A stretch of 64,000 nucleotides of DNA from Serratia fonticola (GTDB lineage: Bacteria; Pseudomonadota; Gammaproteobacteria; Enterobacterales; Enterobacteriaceae): positions 2,356,001 through 2,420,000 of the forward strand of contig NZ_VFMK01000001.1 of NCBI RefSeq assembly GCF_006715025.1, given 5' to 3'. This document shows positions 34,726 through 43,630 of this stretch, one piece after another. A program made the position numbers and the translations under genes. The number at the start of each line of letters is the position of its first letter. The first letter of the stretch is position 1. The notes under the pieces were generated by a model. It was not told where the DNA came from and ran no database searches. It saw only the letters and a list, made by a program, of their open reading frames with translations.

Positions 34726-35468
34726 CAGGATGAGGATGACCAGAACACGCGGCCAAGTATTACCAATTGTTCTTTGCGCTGTGGGTAGCTCAGTTGCTCA
34801 TCCTGATACTCTTCGCGATTCAGCGAACGGATGACTACCCCGCCGTCAGGTTGTTCAATCAGGATCTTCACCCGTAACAGATTGCCGTGGCGGATTGCGT
34901 AGGTTTTTCCTTCACGGATGCGGGTATCGGCGGTGTTGATTCCCACCACGTCGCCGTCTTGCAGTCGAGGTTCCATACTGGAGCCGGAAATACGGATAAT
35001 CCGCGCTGCGTTTACCGGTACCCCCATTTTGTGCAGATAGTAGCGGCGGAAGATCAGTGAAAACTCTTCACGGTCAACGATTTCATAGCAGCCATCGCCC
35101 GCGGAAAAGTCGATGTCCAGCAAAGGGATCTCCACAAACTCTTCCTTGTCCTGCTCGGTATCTTCCCACACCACAGGTTTGAGCCGTGCAGGTTGGAAAT
35201 CCGATTCGGGGGCCACGTTGGCAAAAGGTTGTGCCAGCGCCTTCTCGTGGAATACGTCAAACCAGCCTTTGGGCAGGCCCAGCTTGGCCTCAATGCGTCT
35301 GGCCAGGTTATCGCCCAGGTTGCGTGAGGATTTTTCGCCGATGATTTGGCTCAGCGTTGGCGCAGAAGAATCCACCAGCGCGGCGAATTCATTCTGGTTA
35401 GTCCCTTGCCGGGCATAATGTGTCATCAGATCGCGCAGATTATTGCGCCTAATTTCTTTGGTTTCCAT
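34722..35468 (-). CDS. CI/LexA-like repressor with S24 peptidase domain
   Basis: A 248-residue phage-repressor-type regulator. The helix-turn-helix is at about residues 8-65 (NNLRDLMTHYA...NQNEFAALVDSSAPTLSQIIGEK), and the S24/LexA-like domain covers about 112-245. SGSSMEPRLQDGD gives the candidate catalytic Ser164 and LLRVKIL the candidate Lys201; an Ala-Gly pair (A123-G124 in DFSAGDG) lies about 40 residues before the Ser, where self-cleaving repressors are cut. This would allow RecA-stimulated inactivation, but cleavage is unproven. No phage gene is adjacent. A TTTAGC/GCTAAA operator-like pattern lies just upstream, so it probably represses itself and perhaps the divergent yeeA. Confidence 0.82.
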   Translation of the reverse strand: METKEIRRNNLRDLMTHYARQGTNQNEFAALVDSSAPTLSQIIGEKSSRNLGDNLARRIEAKLGLPKGWFDVFHEKALAQPFANVAPESDFQPARLKPVVWEDTEQDKEEFVEIPLLDIDFSAGDGCYEIVDREEFSLIFRRYYLHKMGVPVNAARIIRISGSSMEPRLQDGDVVGINTADTRIREGKTYAIRHGNLLRVKILIEQPDGGVVIRSLNREEYQDEQLSYPQRKEQLVILGRVFWSSSSW

Positions 35469-35486
35469 GGGTGAATGGTCTCACTC

Positions 35487-35527
35487 TTTAGCAAAAAGGT
35501 AAATCCTTTGGCGCTAAAATCTTTAGC
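35487..35527. promoter_or_regulatory. candidate operator of the CI-like repressor
   Basis: GCTAAA-ATC-TTTAGC (35513-35527) is a perfect inverted repeat, and a second TTTAGC half-site occurs at 35487-35492. Both lie within 60 bp upstream of the repressor ATG, on the side facing yeeA. Confidence 0.5.
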
Positions 35528-35682
35528 AACGAATAAGTTCACCAGTAAGCGAGACACATCCTTCAACAATAGATGTTTTACGCTTGGCGGTTTCCTCCAT
35601 TAAAATAGGGTCTTTATACCCTTCGTCTTGCAAAATGGCGACGCTCGCGCGGCCAGCTTAAAATCGATAGGGTGACAGCATT

Positions 35683-36765
35683 GTGGTGGACACAAACGTG
35701 CGTCTGGACAGGAAAATCTCACCTTTTGAACACCTGATATACCGCAATTATCGTATCGTCCACGGTGTGCGGATCGGGTTGGCCTTTATTCTTACCTTTC
35801 TTTTGATTCGCCTGCTGTCGGTGCCAGAAGGCACTTGGCCACTGATCACTCTGGTGGTGGTTATGGGGCCGATCTCCTTTTGGGGGAATGTGTTGCAACG
35901 GGCACTTGAACGCATTGCCGGTACGGTGTTTGGTGCGTTCTCTGGCTTGGTTGCGCTGTATCTGGAACTGTATTCACTACCGCTGATGCTGGCCTGGTGT
36001 GGCGTTGTGATGTTTGTCTGTGGTTATCTGACGTTGGGCAAGCGGCCTTATATGGCACTGCTGATCGGCATTACGCTTGCCGTAGTCTGTGGCGCAGGGG
36101 CCGGAGATATGTCTACCGCGCTATGGCGTAGCGGCGATGTGATCTTTGGTTCTTTGCTGGCGTTACTGTTTACCAGCATCTACCCGCAACGCGCTTATAT
36201 TCTGTGGCGCATGCAAATGGCTGATTGCTTACAGAGCGTGGGGCAGATATACGGTGCTTATCTTTCACCTAACATGATTGAACGCCCCCGGCTGGAGCCC
36301 CGGCTCAAGAATCTGTTGTCCCAGGTGGTGAAGCTGCGGGGGTTGATTGCCCCTGCGAGCAAAGAAACCCACATTGCCAAGCCGGTTTTTGAAGCCGTAC
36401 AGACGTTGAGCCGGAACTTGGTGTGCACGCTGGAACTGCTGGCAGATGCTTACTGGGCCTCTCGTGAGACCCATTTTATTATGCTCAATGCCAAAACCTT
36501 GCGCAGCTCACAGTTGCTGATACAGCGCGCGATCGAGTCGCTGGCGGGGATCATGCGTGATGGTGAAAGCCAACATCCGCAGATGATTGCCGGTGAACTG
36601 AGCGAAATCGCCGCTGAACTGAAGGTACTCATGCAAGAGGCCAGTGCGGTGCAATCCAATGAGGCTCCCATCTACGGTTATGTGTGGCTGAGTATGGAGC
36701 TGGCGCAACAGTTGGAAGAACTTGGCGATCTGCTCAAGGTGTGTACTGCCAATGGGCGCGAATAG
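35683..36765 (+). CDS. yeeA: FUSC-family inner-membrane protein YeeA
   Basis: A 360-residue protein with about six membrane segments in the first 170 residues (IGLAFILTFLLIRLL, LITLVVVMGPISFWGNVLQRALERIAGTVFGAFSGL) followed by a soluble helical half. This is half of the FUSC/aromatic acid exporter fold seen in AaeB and YccS. E. coli YeeA has the same length and lies beside yeeX, as here. Transport function is unproven. The start is a GTG (35683, or the adjacent GTG at 35686) with AGGGTGA upstream; no ATG is available near the N-terminus. Confidence 0.85.
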   Translation: MVDTNVRLDRKISPFEHLIYRNYRIVHGVRIGLAFILTFLLIRLLSVPEGTWPLITLVVVMGPISFWGNVLQRALERIAGTVFGAFSGLVALYLELYSLPLMLAWCGVVMFVCGYLTLGKRPYMALLIGITLAVVCGAGAGDMSTALWRSGDVIFGSLLALLFTSIYPQRAYILWRMQMADCLQSVGQIYGAYLSPNMIERPRLEPRLKNLLSQVVKLRGLIAPASKETHIAKPVFEAVQTLSRNLVCTLELLADAYWASRETHFIMLNAKTLRSSQLLIQRAIESLAGIMRDGESQHPQMIAGELSEIAAELKVLMQEASAVQSNEAPIYGYVWLSMELAQQLEELGDLLKVCTANGRE

Positions 36766-36926
36766 GGGCTCAGATCATGAAGCCGGTGCATCAGGATAGG
36801 GCTGAGAGGCTAAAGTGGGTAAGATAGGGCAATGACTGTTGTGTCTGACGGCCACAAACCTGTATCTTGGTAGCATTGTGGCCGTAAGCAAATGAATCTG
36901 TGTATTACTAAAGCAAGGGTAAAAAG

Positions 36927-37244
36927 ATGGAAAATGCAAATAAGCCGAGTTTCCAGGACGTTCTGGAGTTTGTGCGTATGTTCCGCCGTAAAAACAAGCT
37001 ACAGCGTGAAATCGTCGACAACGAAAAGAAAATTCGTGACAACCAGAAGCGTGTGCTGCTGCTCGACAACCTGAGCGAGTACATCAAGCCAGGCATGAGC
37101 ATTGAAGACATTCAGGGCATCATCGCCAACATGCGTAGCGACTATGAAGATCGCGTCGATGATTACATCATCAAGAATGCCGATCTGTCGAAAGAGCGCC
37201 GCGATTTGTCCAAAAAGCTCAAAGCGATGGGCGAAGTGAAGTAA
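36927..37244 (+). CDS. tmaR: PTS system regulator TmaR (YeeX, DUF496)
   Basis: A 105-residue, highly charged coiled-coil protein of the DUF496 family (FQDVLEFVRMFRRKNKLQREIVDNEKKIRDNQKRVLLLDNLSEYI). E. coli YeeX, renamed TmaR, gathers at cell poles and holds PTS enzyme I there, tuning sugar uptake. The match runs over the whole length, and the position after yeeA is conserved. AAGGGTAAAAAG precedes the ATG. Expressed from its own 160-bp upstream region. Confidence 0.93.
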   Translation: MENANKPSFQDVLEFVRMFRRKNKLQREIVDNEKKIRDNQKRVLLLDNLSEYIKPGMSIEDIQGIIANMRSDYEDRVDDYIIKNADLSKERRDLSKKLKAMGEVK

Positions 37245-37585
37245 TTCGCGTCTGGCAGGGCCGGGGTGACCTGGTCCTGCACATTTCCCCCCAGGGTGGT
37301 TTTGCCCTGAGCCTGTATGACAAATTTATCAATCTTCTGCCGTGAGATAGCAAATCAGCCTACAGGCACTACGCTTAGTGTATGACCGCGGATTGTTGTT
37401 TTGAACGGATACGGCGATTTAACTGCTATTGCGCTGTTTTCTGAACAACAAAAACGGGATCAGGCTGATATTGATAAACTTTATGAATAATAAAACGGTA
37501 TCTTTGTCATAAGAAATCCGTCATTTGTTGTTAGTTAGGTCCGTGCCTTACTCGGTGTCCCGACAGAGGGTTACAGGTTTTCTCT
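37245..37585. other. intergenic region before the MCE operon
   Basis: A 341-base gap. GCAGGGCC...GGTCCTGC near 37255-37281 and CAGGG...CCCTG near 37300 could be 3' hairpins of tmaR. The remainder is AT-rich, presumably the promoter of the lipid transport operon. No gene is supported. Confidence 0.4.
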
Positions 37586-38731
37586 ATGACAGAACAACAA
37601 CTCACCGCATTGCTCAATCTGGACGAGACCGTTCATCCGCCCCGTGTTTCGGCGTCTGGCGATTGGGTGCTGACGCACTATCGCCTATTGGAACCCGCAG
37701 TCAAACAATTGCAAGCACGTTTACCCGTTGATGTGGTTTTCGACCTGAGCCGCCTTGGTCGGCTGGATACCGCTGGGGCGACGTTATTGGTTAATCTTCT
37801 TGGCGAGCAACGGCTACTCAGGCTTGACCAGAGCGCGCCTGCATTGCCTGCGGAACGGCGAGTTCTGCTGGAAACCGTAGGCCGTGCTTTACAAGGTTAC
37901 GATGTGCCGCCGGAAGAAAAGCCGCCCGGTTTGGCGATTGAGCTGTTGGCCAATATCGGTCAATCGATGGTGAATTTCTGGCAAAACCTGGTGGCTTTGC
38001 TGGGTTTCATCGGCCTGACGCTGCAAGCCCTGTTTGGCAGCCTGTTACGCCCGTCGCGCTGGCGGATCACGTCATTGGTGGCTAACCTCCAGCAAATCGG
38101 CCTTAACGCCGTGCCTATCATCATGTTGCTGACCTTTTTGGTGGGGGCCGTCATCGCTTTTCTTGGCTCAACGGTGTTGTCCACCTTTGGTGCCAGTATC
38201 TTTACCGTCCATCTGGTGGTGTTTTCATTCCTGCGTGAGTTCGCGGTGCTGCTGACCGCCATTTTGATGGCGGGGCGAACCGCCAGTGCTTTCACCGCCG
38301 AGATCGGCCTGATGAAAGCCAATGAAGAAATTGATGCGATCCAGGCGCTGGGATTGAACCCGGTAGAGCTGCTGGTTTTGCCGCGCGTGCTGGCATTATT
38401 GCTGGCGCTGCCGATGCTGACCTTTATTGGCATGATCAGCGGGATTTTTGGCGGTGTGGTGGTCTGTGCCCTGACGCTGGATATCTCTCCGACCATGTTT
38501 TTAAACATCATGCAGAGCAGCGGAGGTTTTCAGCATTTCCTGGTCGGGATGAGCAAGGCACCGGTATTCGCTTTTCTGATTGCCATCATCGGTTGCCTTG
38601 AAGGGTTTAAAGTCACCGGTAGCGCCGAGTCGGTGGGGGCTCACACTACCGCCAGCGTGGTGCATTCAATCTTTGTGGTGATCCTGCTGGATGCGGTTGC
38701 TGCACTGTTCTTCATGGAGATGGGATGGTGA
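37586..38731 (+). CDS. MlaE-family lipid ABC permease with fused STAS domain
   Basis: A 381-residue protein. Residues about 1-100 form a STAS-like domain (VDVVFDLSRLGRLDTAGATLLVNLLGEQ), and residues about 120-381 form the MlaE/YrbE permease with about five membrane segments. The family blocks QLQQIGLNAVPI-like (LQQIGLNAVPIIMLLTFLVGAVIAFLG), REFAVLLTAILMAGRTASAFTAEIGLMKANEEIDAIQALGLNP are intact. In the Mla system STAS (MlaB) and permease (MlaE) are separate proteins; here they are one chain. First gene of a four-gene operon for lipid movement between inner and outer membrane. Its 3' end overlaps the ATPase start. Confidence 0.88.
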   Translation: MTEQQLTALLNLDETVHPPRVSASGDWVLTHYRLLEPAVKQLQARLPVDVVFDLSRLGRLDTAGATLLVNLLGEQRLLRLDQSAPALPAERRVLLETVGRALQGYDVPPEEKPPGLAIELLANIGQSMVNFWQNLVALLGFIGLTLQALFGSLLRPSRWRITSLVANLQQIGLNAVPIIMLLTFLVGAVIAFLGSTVLSTFGASIFTVHLVVFSFLREFAVLLTAILMAGRTASAFTAEIGLMKANEEIDAIQALGLNPVELLVLPRVLALLLALPMLTFIGMISGIFGGVVVCALTLDISPTMFLNIMQSSGGFQHFLVGMSKAPVFAFLIAIIGCLEGFKVTGSAESVGAHTTASVVHSIFVVILLDAVAALFFMEMGW

Positions 38732-39525
38732 ACCAGACAAGCCCGGAAGCCATTATTCGTATCCGCAAACTGCGTAACTGTTTTGGTACGCAATGCGTGC
38801 ATGAGGATCTGGATCTCGACGTACGCCGCGGGGAGATCCTGGGAGTCGTGGGGGGATCGGGGACCGGGAAATCCGTGCTGTTGAGGAGCATTGTGGGTCT
38901 GCGCCGCCCAACGGCCGGGCAGATCCACGTTTTTGGCGAGGATTTGATGGCCCTGACCGGCGAGCGCCGCTCTGCATTGGAAAGGCGTTTTGGCGTACTT
39001 TTTCAGCGCGGTGCGTTATTCAGTTCCCTGACCGTGACGGAAAACGTGGCCCTGCCGCTGATAGAATACGGGGGGTTGCCACGCAGCGATGCCGAACAGT
39101 TAGCACAGGTCAAACTGGCGTTAGCCGGTTTACCCGCCAATGCAGGCAGTAAGTATCCGGCCTCGCTTTCTGGCGGGATGGTGAAACGTGCCGCGTTGGC
39201 CAGGGCGCTGGCCTTGGATCCGGAAATCCTGTTTCTGGATGAACCCACGGCGGGCTTGGATCCCATCGGTGCCGCCGCGTTTGATAGCCTGATCCGTACC
39301 TTGCGTGATGCGTTGGGGTTGACCGTATTTCTGGTGACTCACGATCTGGATACGCTCTATACAATCTGCGATCGGGTAGCGGTGCTTTCGCAGAAGAAAG
39401 TCCTGGTGGTGGATTCTCTTGATGTGGTGGCCGCCACCGACGATGACTGGATCCAGGCCTACTTCCATGGCCCACGCGGGCGAGCGGCACACCAGGCCGT
39501 AATGAACATAACAGAGAGGCAATAA
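38725..39525 (+). CDS. MlaF-family lipid ABC transporter ATPase
   Basis: A 266-residue ABC ATPase that powers the MCE transporter from the cytoplasmic face. Walker A GGSGTGKS (about residues 38-45), the MlaF-type signature SLSGGMVKRAALARALA, Walker B ILFLDEPTAGLDP and the switch His in LVTHDLD are all present. The C-terminal extension is short. The ATG at 38725 overlaps the permease end by seven bases, and the MCE gene starts three bases after the stop, so the genes are coupled. Confidence 0.92.
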   Translation: MVNQTSPEAIIRIRKLRNCFGTQCVHEDLDLDVRRGEILGVVGGSGTGKSVLLRSIVGLRRPTAGQIHVFGEDLMALTGERRSALERRFGVLFQRGALFSSLTVTENVALPLIEYGGLPRSDAEQLAQVKLALAGLPANAGSKYPASLSGGMVKRAALARALALDPEILFLDEPTAGLDPIGAAAFDSLIRTLRDALGLTVFLVTHDLDTLYTICDRVAVLSQKKVLVVDSLDVVAATDDDWIQAYFHGPRGRAAHQAVMNITERQ

Positions 39526-39528
39526 GAA

Positions 39529-40470
39529 ATGGAAACCCGTGCTCATCATGTCCTCATTGGCTTATTCACTCTTATTATCTTCACGGCGGTGCTGCTGTTC
39601 AGTTTGTGGTTGACCAAGTCCGGCAGCGATCGCCAGTTCACGCTGTACGACATCGTGTTCAACGAGGCCGTCAGCGGCCTTTCACAAGGTAGCACGGTAA
39701 ATTACAGCGGTATCCGCGTGGGGGAAGTGGTTCAACTGCGGTTGGACAAAGACGTACCCAGCAAAGTCTGGGCGCGTATTCGGGTCGCGGCGTCCACGCC
39801 TATCCGCCAGGATACCCAAGCCCGCCTGGCAATTGCCGGCATCACCGGCACGTCTAATATTCAGCTCAGCGGCGGCAGTGAGACCAGCCCGCTGCTGGAA
39901 ACAAAAGAGGGGCAGATCCCGGTGATTATTGCTACGCCATCGCCATTGAGCCAGTTGCTTACCAACGGCGAAGACGTGGTGACCAATATCAACGAAGTAT
40001 TGGTTCGCTTGAATCAGGTACTGACACCGGATAATCAGCAGCGCCTGACGAATACGCTGGATAATCTGGAGAAGATTACCGATACCGTGGCAGGGCAACG
40101 TGAAGACATCCGCACCATATTGCAGCAACTGGCACAGGTGACCAAACAAAGCAACGATACGCTGGCACAAACCAATCGGCTAATGCGCAATGCCAATGTG
40201 CTGCTGGATGGACAGGGTAAACAACTGGTCAGCAATGCGGCCAACACCATGGCTCAGCTTGAGAAGACCAGCGCCTTGTTGAATAAATTGATCGGTGAAA
40301 ATCAACAAGCCCTGAGTAGCGGAATGCAGGGGTTCAACGACCTTGGCCCGGCAGTGGATGAGTTGCGCAGAACGCTGATGACTTTACGCGGTGCCATGAG
40401 CCGCCTGGAAGAAAACCCATCCGCCTTGCTCAGGGGCCGTGAACGTACCAAGGAGTTTACACCACAATGA
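39529..40470 (+). CDS. MlaD/MCE-domain lipid-binding protein
   Basis: A 313-residue periplasmic protein anchored by one N-terminal helix (HHVLIGLFTLIIFTAVLLFSLWLT). The MCE domain at about residues 40-118 (YDIVFNEAVSGLSQGSTVNYSGIRVGEVVQLRL) forms hexameric rings in relatives and binds lipid. A long helical region follows (about 145-300; DNLEKITDTVAGQREDIRTILQQLAQVTKQSNDTL...), as in proteins that build needle-like channels. Third gene of the operon; its stop overlaps the lipoprotein start (ATGA). Confidence 0.9.
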   Translation: METRAHHVLIGLFTLIIFTAVLLFSLWLTKSGSDRQFTLYDIVFNEAVSGLSQGSTVNYSGIRVGEVVQLRLDKDVPSKVWARIRVAASTPIRQDTQARLAIAGITGTSNIQLSGGSETSPLLETKEGQIPVIIATPSPLSQLLTNGEDVVTNINEVLVRLNQVLTPDNQQRLTNTLDNLEKITDTVAGQREDIRTILQQLAQVTKQSNDTLAQTNRLMRNANVLLDGQGKQLVSNAANTMAQLEKTSALLNKLIGENQQALSSGMQGFNDLGPAVDELRRTLMTLRGAMSRLEENPSALLRGRERTKEFTPQ

Positions 40471-41108
40471 TTTCATTCAACGCTATGCCTGCCCGTTTGC
40501 GCCGTCACTGTTTACGATTGTTGGCACTGGTTGTCTTTATGCCGCTGGCTGCCTGTACTATTTTGCCGGAAAGCCCGGTCTTGCAGGTGTATATGCTACC
40601 TGCTCAGCCAGCGGCTTCTGCCGCAGGGGGGGCGATTGATCGCTCGCTCCGCATCGTCCAGCCGAATACCAGCCAGTTTCTTAACGGTGCGCGGATCGCC
40701 GTTCAGCCGCAGGGAGCTGAGCTCACGGTGTATAGCGGTTCACGCTGGAGCGATTCGAATGCAATACTGCTGCGTAACCGCCTGATCCAGGAGTTCCGCA
40801 TCAACGGCCAATTCCGTTCGGTGAGCAGCGACGACGATAATTTGCAGGCCGATCTCGAGCTGGGCGGCGATTTATCCTCATTCCAGGGGGTGTATAACGG
40901 TGACCAGGGGGAGGTGGTGATCCGCTTTGATGCCCGCCTGGTGCAAACCGCCGATCGCCGGGTGATTGCCAACCGCAGTTTTGTGGTGCGTCAGCCTATC
41001 AATGGCAAATCGATGGATAATGTGGTGACGGCCTTTGGTCTGGCGAGCGATCGGCTTGCCGCTCAGATGCTGGGCTGGACAAGGCAACAGATGGCGACGC
41101 GAGGTTAA
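40467..41108 (+). CDS. ABC-type transport auxiliary lipoprotein (PqiC-like)
   Basis: A 213-residue lipoprotein. The signal peptide ends in the lipobox LAAC (Cys near residue 30, after LRLLALVVFMP), and the mature part is the ABC_trans_aux fold (RIVQPNTSQFLNGARIAVQPQGAELTVYSGSRWSDSNAILLRNRLIQEF). PqiC and related lipoproteins dock MCE needles to the outer membrane. Last gene of the operon, overlapping the MCE gene by four bases. Only three bases separate it from the converging dsdC stop. Confidence 0.87.
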   Translation: MISFNAMPARLRRHCLRLLALVVFMPLAACTILPESPVLQVYMLPAQPAASAAGGAIDRSLRIVQPNTSQFLNGARIAVQPQGAELTVYSGSRWSDSNAILLRNRLIQEFRINGQFRSVSSDDDNLQADLELGGDLSSFQGVYNGDQGEVVIRFDARLVQTADRRVIANRSFVVRQPINGKSMDNVVTAFGLASDRLAAQMLGWTRQQMATRG

Positions 41109-41111
41109 TCT

Positions 41112-42053
41112 TCAGGACGCGTCGGCCACGGTTTTCAGCCACTGAATAAAGGCATTGATCTTCGGCCATTGCCGTTCCGAGAGCGTGGAAATGTAGTAGC
41201 GCTGAGCGCATTGCATTTCCATGTCTGGGAACGGCACGATAAGCTCTTTATTTTCAATACGTTTACGCACCAGCTTTTTCCGTCCCATGGCGATCCCCAC
41301 ATGGTTCATGGCTGCGATCACCGCCAGATCTGAACGATCAAATCCCATCCCTCGCTGGCCTTCGGCAAATGTCATCCCAAAGTGTTTTGCCCAGGTATTC
41401 CATTCCCCAATATCCGAGTCGTAACTCCATGCCTGACGATCGTGCAATAACGTGCAGCGCTGAAGATTGGCAGGGTTACCCAACAGTTCAAAGCGCTCGG
41501 CGTACTCTGGGCTGCATACGGGGACGATAGATTCATCCATCAAATGCTGGCAATTGAGCTGCTCTGGCGGTTTATCGTCAAAATAGATCGCCAGATCGAT
41601 TCCTGCTCTTTGGAAATTCACCATTTCATTGCCGGTCAGAATATTCAGGCTGATGGCCGGGTATTGGCGATCAAAGTCGGCCAGTTTCGGCACCAGCCAG
41701 CATTGTGCGATCGAAGGGCGTGAGTAGATGGTCAGCGTGCCCGACAATTCCTGGCTTTTGATTTCCAGGATTTCCTGGTTGAGATCGCTGAGTGATGACT
41801 TCAACACCCAGAATACCCGTTCACCTTCAGGCGTTAGCGCGATCCTGCGATGGAAGCGTTGGAATAGCTTAAAGCCCAGTTCGGCTTCAAGGTTGTTGAT
41901 CCGATGGCTTACCGCGCTGGGGGTGATCGCCAGTTCTTCGGCGGCGAGGACGAACGATCCCTGCCGGGCGGCAACCTCAAAGGTATGCAATTTGGCAAGC
42001 TGATAACCATTCAGATGCCTGTTGCGGGCGAGCGGGTTTATCTCGTCGTACAT
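41112..42053 (-). CDS. dsdC: LysR-family D-serine regulator DsdC
   Basis: A 313-residue LysR activator. The winged helix-turn-helix lies at about residues 15-75 (LHTFEVAARQGSFVLAAEELAITPSAVSHRINNLEAELGFKLF), followed by the effector domain (SGTLTIYSRPSIAQCWLVPKL, HDRQAWSYDS, GFDRSDLAVIAAMNHVGIAMGRK). These follow E. coli DsdC closely. It is divergent from dsdX and should switch on dsdXA when D-serine is present. The frame runs on to 42134, but the family start is MYDEINPLARNRHLNG at 42053. Confidence 0.93.
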   Translation of the reverse strand: MYDEINPLARNRHLNGYQLAKLHTFEVAARQGSFVLAAEELAITPSAVSHRINNLEAELGFKLFQRFHRRIALTPEGERVFWVLKSSLSDLNQEILEIKSQELSGTLTIYSRPSIAQCWLVPKLADFDRQYPAISLNILTGNEMVNFQRAGIDLAIYFDDKPPEQLNCQHLMDESIVPVCSPEYAERFELLGNPANLQRCTLLHDRQAWSYDSDIGEWNTWAKHFGMTFAEGQRGMGFDRSDLAVIAAMNHVGIAMGRKKLVRKRIENKELIVPFPDMEMQCAQRYYISTLSERQWPKINAFIQWLKTVADAS

Positions 42054-42275
42054 CGCGACCACCAGATGAAATAAAAAAGAGTATATCGAAAGGGGGAGCT
42101 GTAGGGCGTTTAGAGATGAATTAATGTGAGCCAAGCGAGAGTGAGGAGCGGAATTTTGACGTAAATCACCCAGTTGATTAAATCTGCTTCATGTGAAAGG
42201 CCATTTTGATCGTTTGTCAGCCCTCCGGCGTTGGTTTCCAATAGAGATGAAATTTATCCTGGAAGGACGCTGAAT

Positions 42276-43613
42276 ATGGACTCGCAAATCTGGGTAGTCG
42301 GTACGTTATTAACCAGCATAATCATCATCATTTTAACCATCGTAAAATTTAAGATTCACCCGTTCCTGGCGCTGTTGCTGGCCAGCTTTTATGTCGGTGC
42401 GCTGATGGGAATGAACCCGCTGGAAATGGTCAATGCCATTGAAGGCGGGATCGGCGGGACATTGGGCTTTCTGGCTGCGGTGATCGGTTTGGGGACCATT
42501 CTGGGCAATATGATGGAAGTGTCCGGTGCCGCAGAGCGTATTGGCATCACCTTGCAGAAGTGCCGCTGGCTGTCAGCGGACGTCATTATGGTGCTAGTGG
42601 GGTTGGTCTGTGGTATTACGCTGTTTGTTGAAGTTGGCGTGGTGTTATTGATCCCGCTGGCCTTCTCGATAGCCAAAAAAACCAATACCTCATTACTGAA
42701 ACTGGCGATCCCGCTGTGTACCGCATTAATGGCGGTGCACTGTGTGGTTCCACCGCATCCTGCCGCGTTGTTCGTGACCAATAAGTTGGGCGCCGATGTT
42801 GGCTCGGTGATTGTTTACGGGTTGATTGTCGGGTTGGCAGCCTCCTTGATCGGCGGGCCTCTGTTTTTGAAGCTGGTGGGCAAACGGCTGCCGTTCAAAC
42901 GCGTACCTGAAGCGTTTTCCAGTGTTCAGGTCCGTAATGAGCAGGATTTACCCTCGCTGGGCGCCACGCTGTTTACCGTGTTATTGCCGATTATTCTGAT
43001 GCTGGTGAAAACCGCCGCAGAACTCTACATGACAAAAGACACCACGCTGTATACCTGCCTGGAGTTTATCGGCAACCCGATTACCGCCATGTTTATCGCC
43101 GCTTTTGTTGCCTACTATGTGTTGGGTATTCGCCGGAATATGGGGATGAGTACCTTGCTGACCAAAACGGAAAACGGTTTCTCCTCGATAGCTAACATCC
43201 TGCTGATCATCGGAGCCGGTGGGGCATTCAACGGTATTTTAAAAGCCAGCGGCCTGGCGGATACGTTGGCCGTCATTTTATCGAATATGGATATGCACCC
43301 GATCTTGCTGGCCTGGCTGGTGGCAATTTGCCTGCACGCGGCGGTGGGGTCGGCCACGGTCGCCATGATGGGGGCAACGGCGATTGTTGCGCCGGTGCTG
43401 CCACATTATCCCGGCGTCAGCCCAGAAATTATTACGCTGGCCATCGGCTCGGGTGCCATTGGTTGCACCATCGTGACCGACTCCTTGTTCTGGCTGGTAA
43501 AACAGTACTGCGGCGCTACGTTAAGCGAGATGTTTAAGTATTATACCTCGGCGACATTCATCGCTTCGCTGATCGCGCTGGGTACCACGTTCCTGCTTTC
43601 TTATGTCATTTGA
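42276..43613 (+). CDS. dsdX: D-serine permease DsdX
   Basis: A 445-residue inner-membrane symporter of the Gnt family with about 12 membrane segments (WVVGTLLTSIIIIILTIVKFKIHPFLALLLASF at the start; VPPHPAALFVTNKLGADVG; CLHAAVGSATVAMMGATAIVAPVLP). Length equals E. coli DsdX. It takes up D-serine for degradation by DsdA. The longer frame to 42231 is rejected in favour of MDSQIWVVG. dsdA follows after 17 bases. The 222-bp gap to dsdC presumably holds the DsdC site. Confidence 0.93.
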   Translation: MDSQIWVVGTLLTSIIIIILTIVKFKIHPFLALLLASFYVGALMGMNPLEMVNAIEGGIGGTLGFLAAVIGLGTILGNMMEVSGAAERIGITLQKCRWLSADVIMVLVGLVCGITLFVEVGVVLLIPLAFSIAKKTNTSLLKLAIPLCTALMAVHCVVPPHPAALFVTNKLGADVGSVIVYGLIVGLAASLIGGPLFLKLVGKRLPFKRVPEAFSSVQVRNEQDLPSLGATLFTVLLPIILMLVKTAAELYMTKDTTLYTCLEFIGNPITAMFIAAFVAYYVLGIRRNMGMSTLLTKTENGFSSIANILLIIGAGGAFNGILKASGLADTLAVILSNMDMHPILLAWLVAICLHAAVGSATVAMMGATAIVAPVLPHYPGVSPEIITLAIGSGAIGCTIVTDSLFWLVKQYCGATLSEMFKYYTSATFIASLIALGTTFLLSYVI

Positions 43614-43630
43614 TCGAGAAGAGACGCTTT

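Noticed and set aside
34722..35468. Prophage or prophage remnant around the CI-like repressor
   Set aside because: No integrase, cro, replication or structural phage genes; neighbours on both sides are ordinary chromosomal genes.
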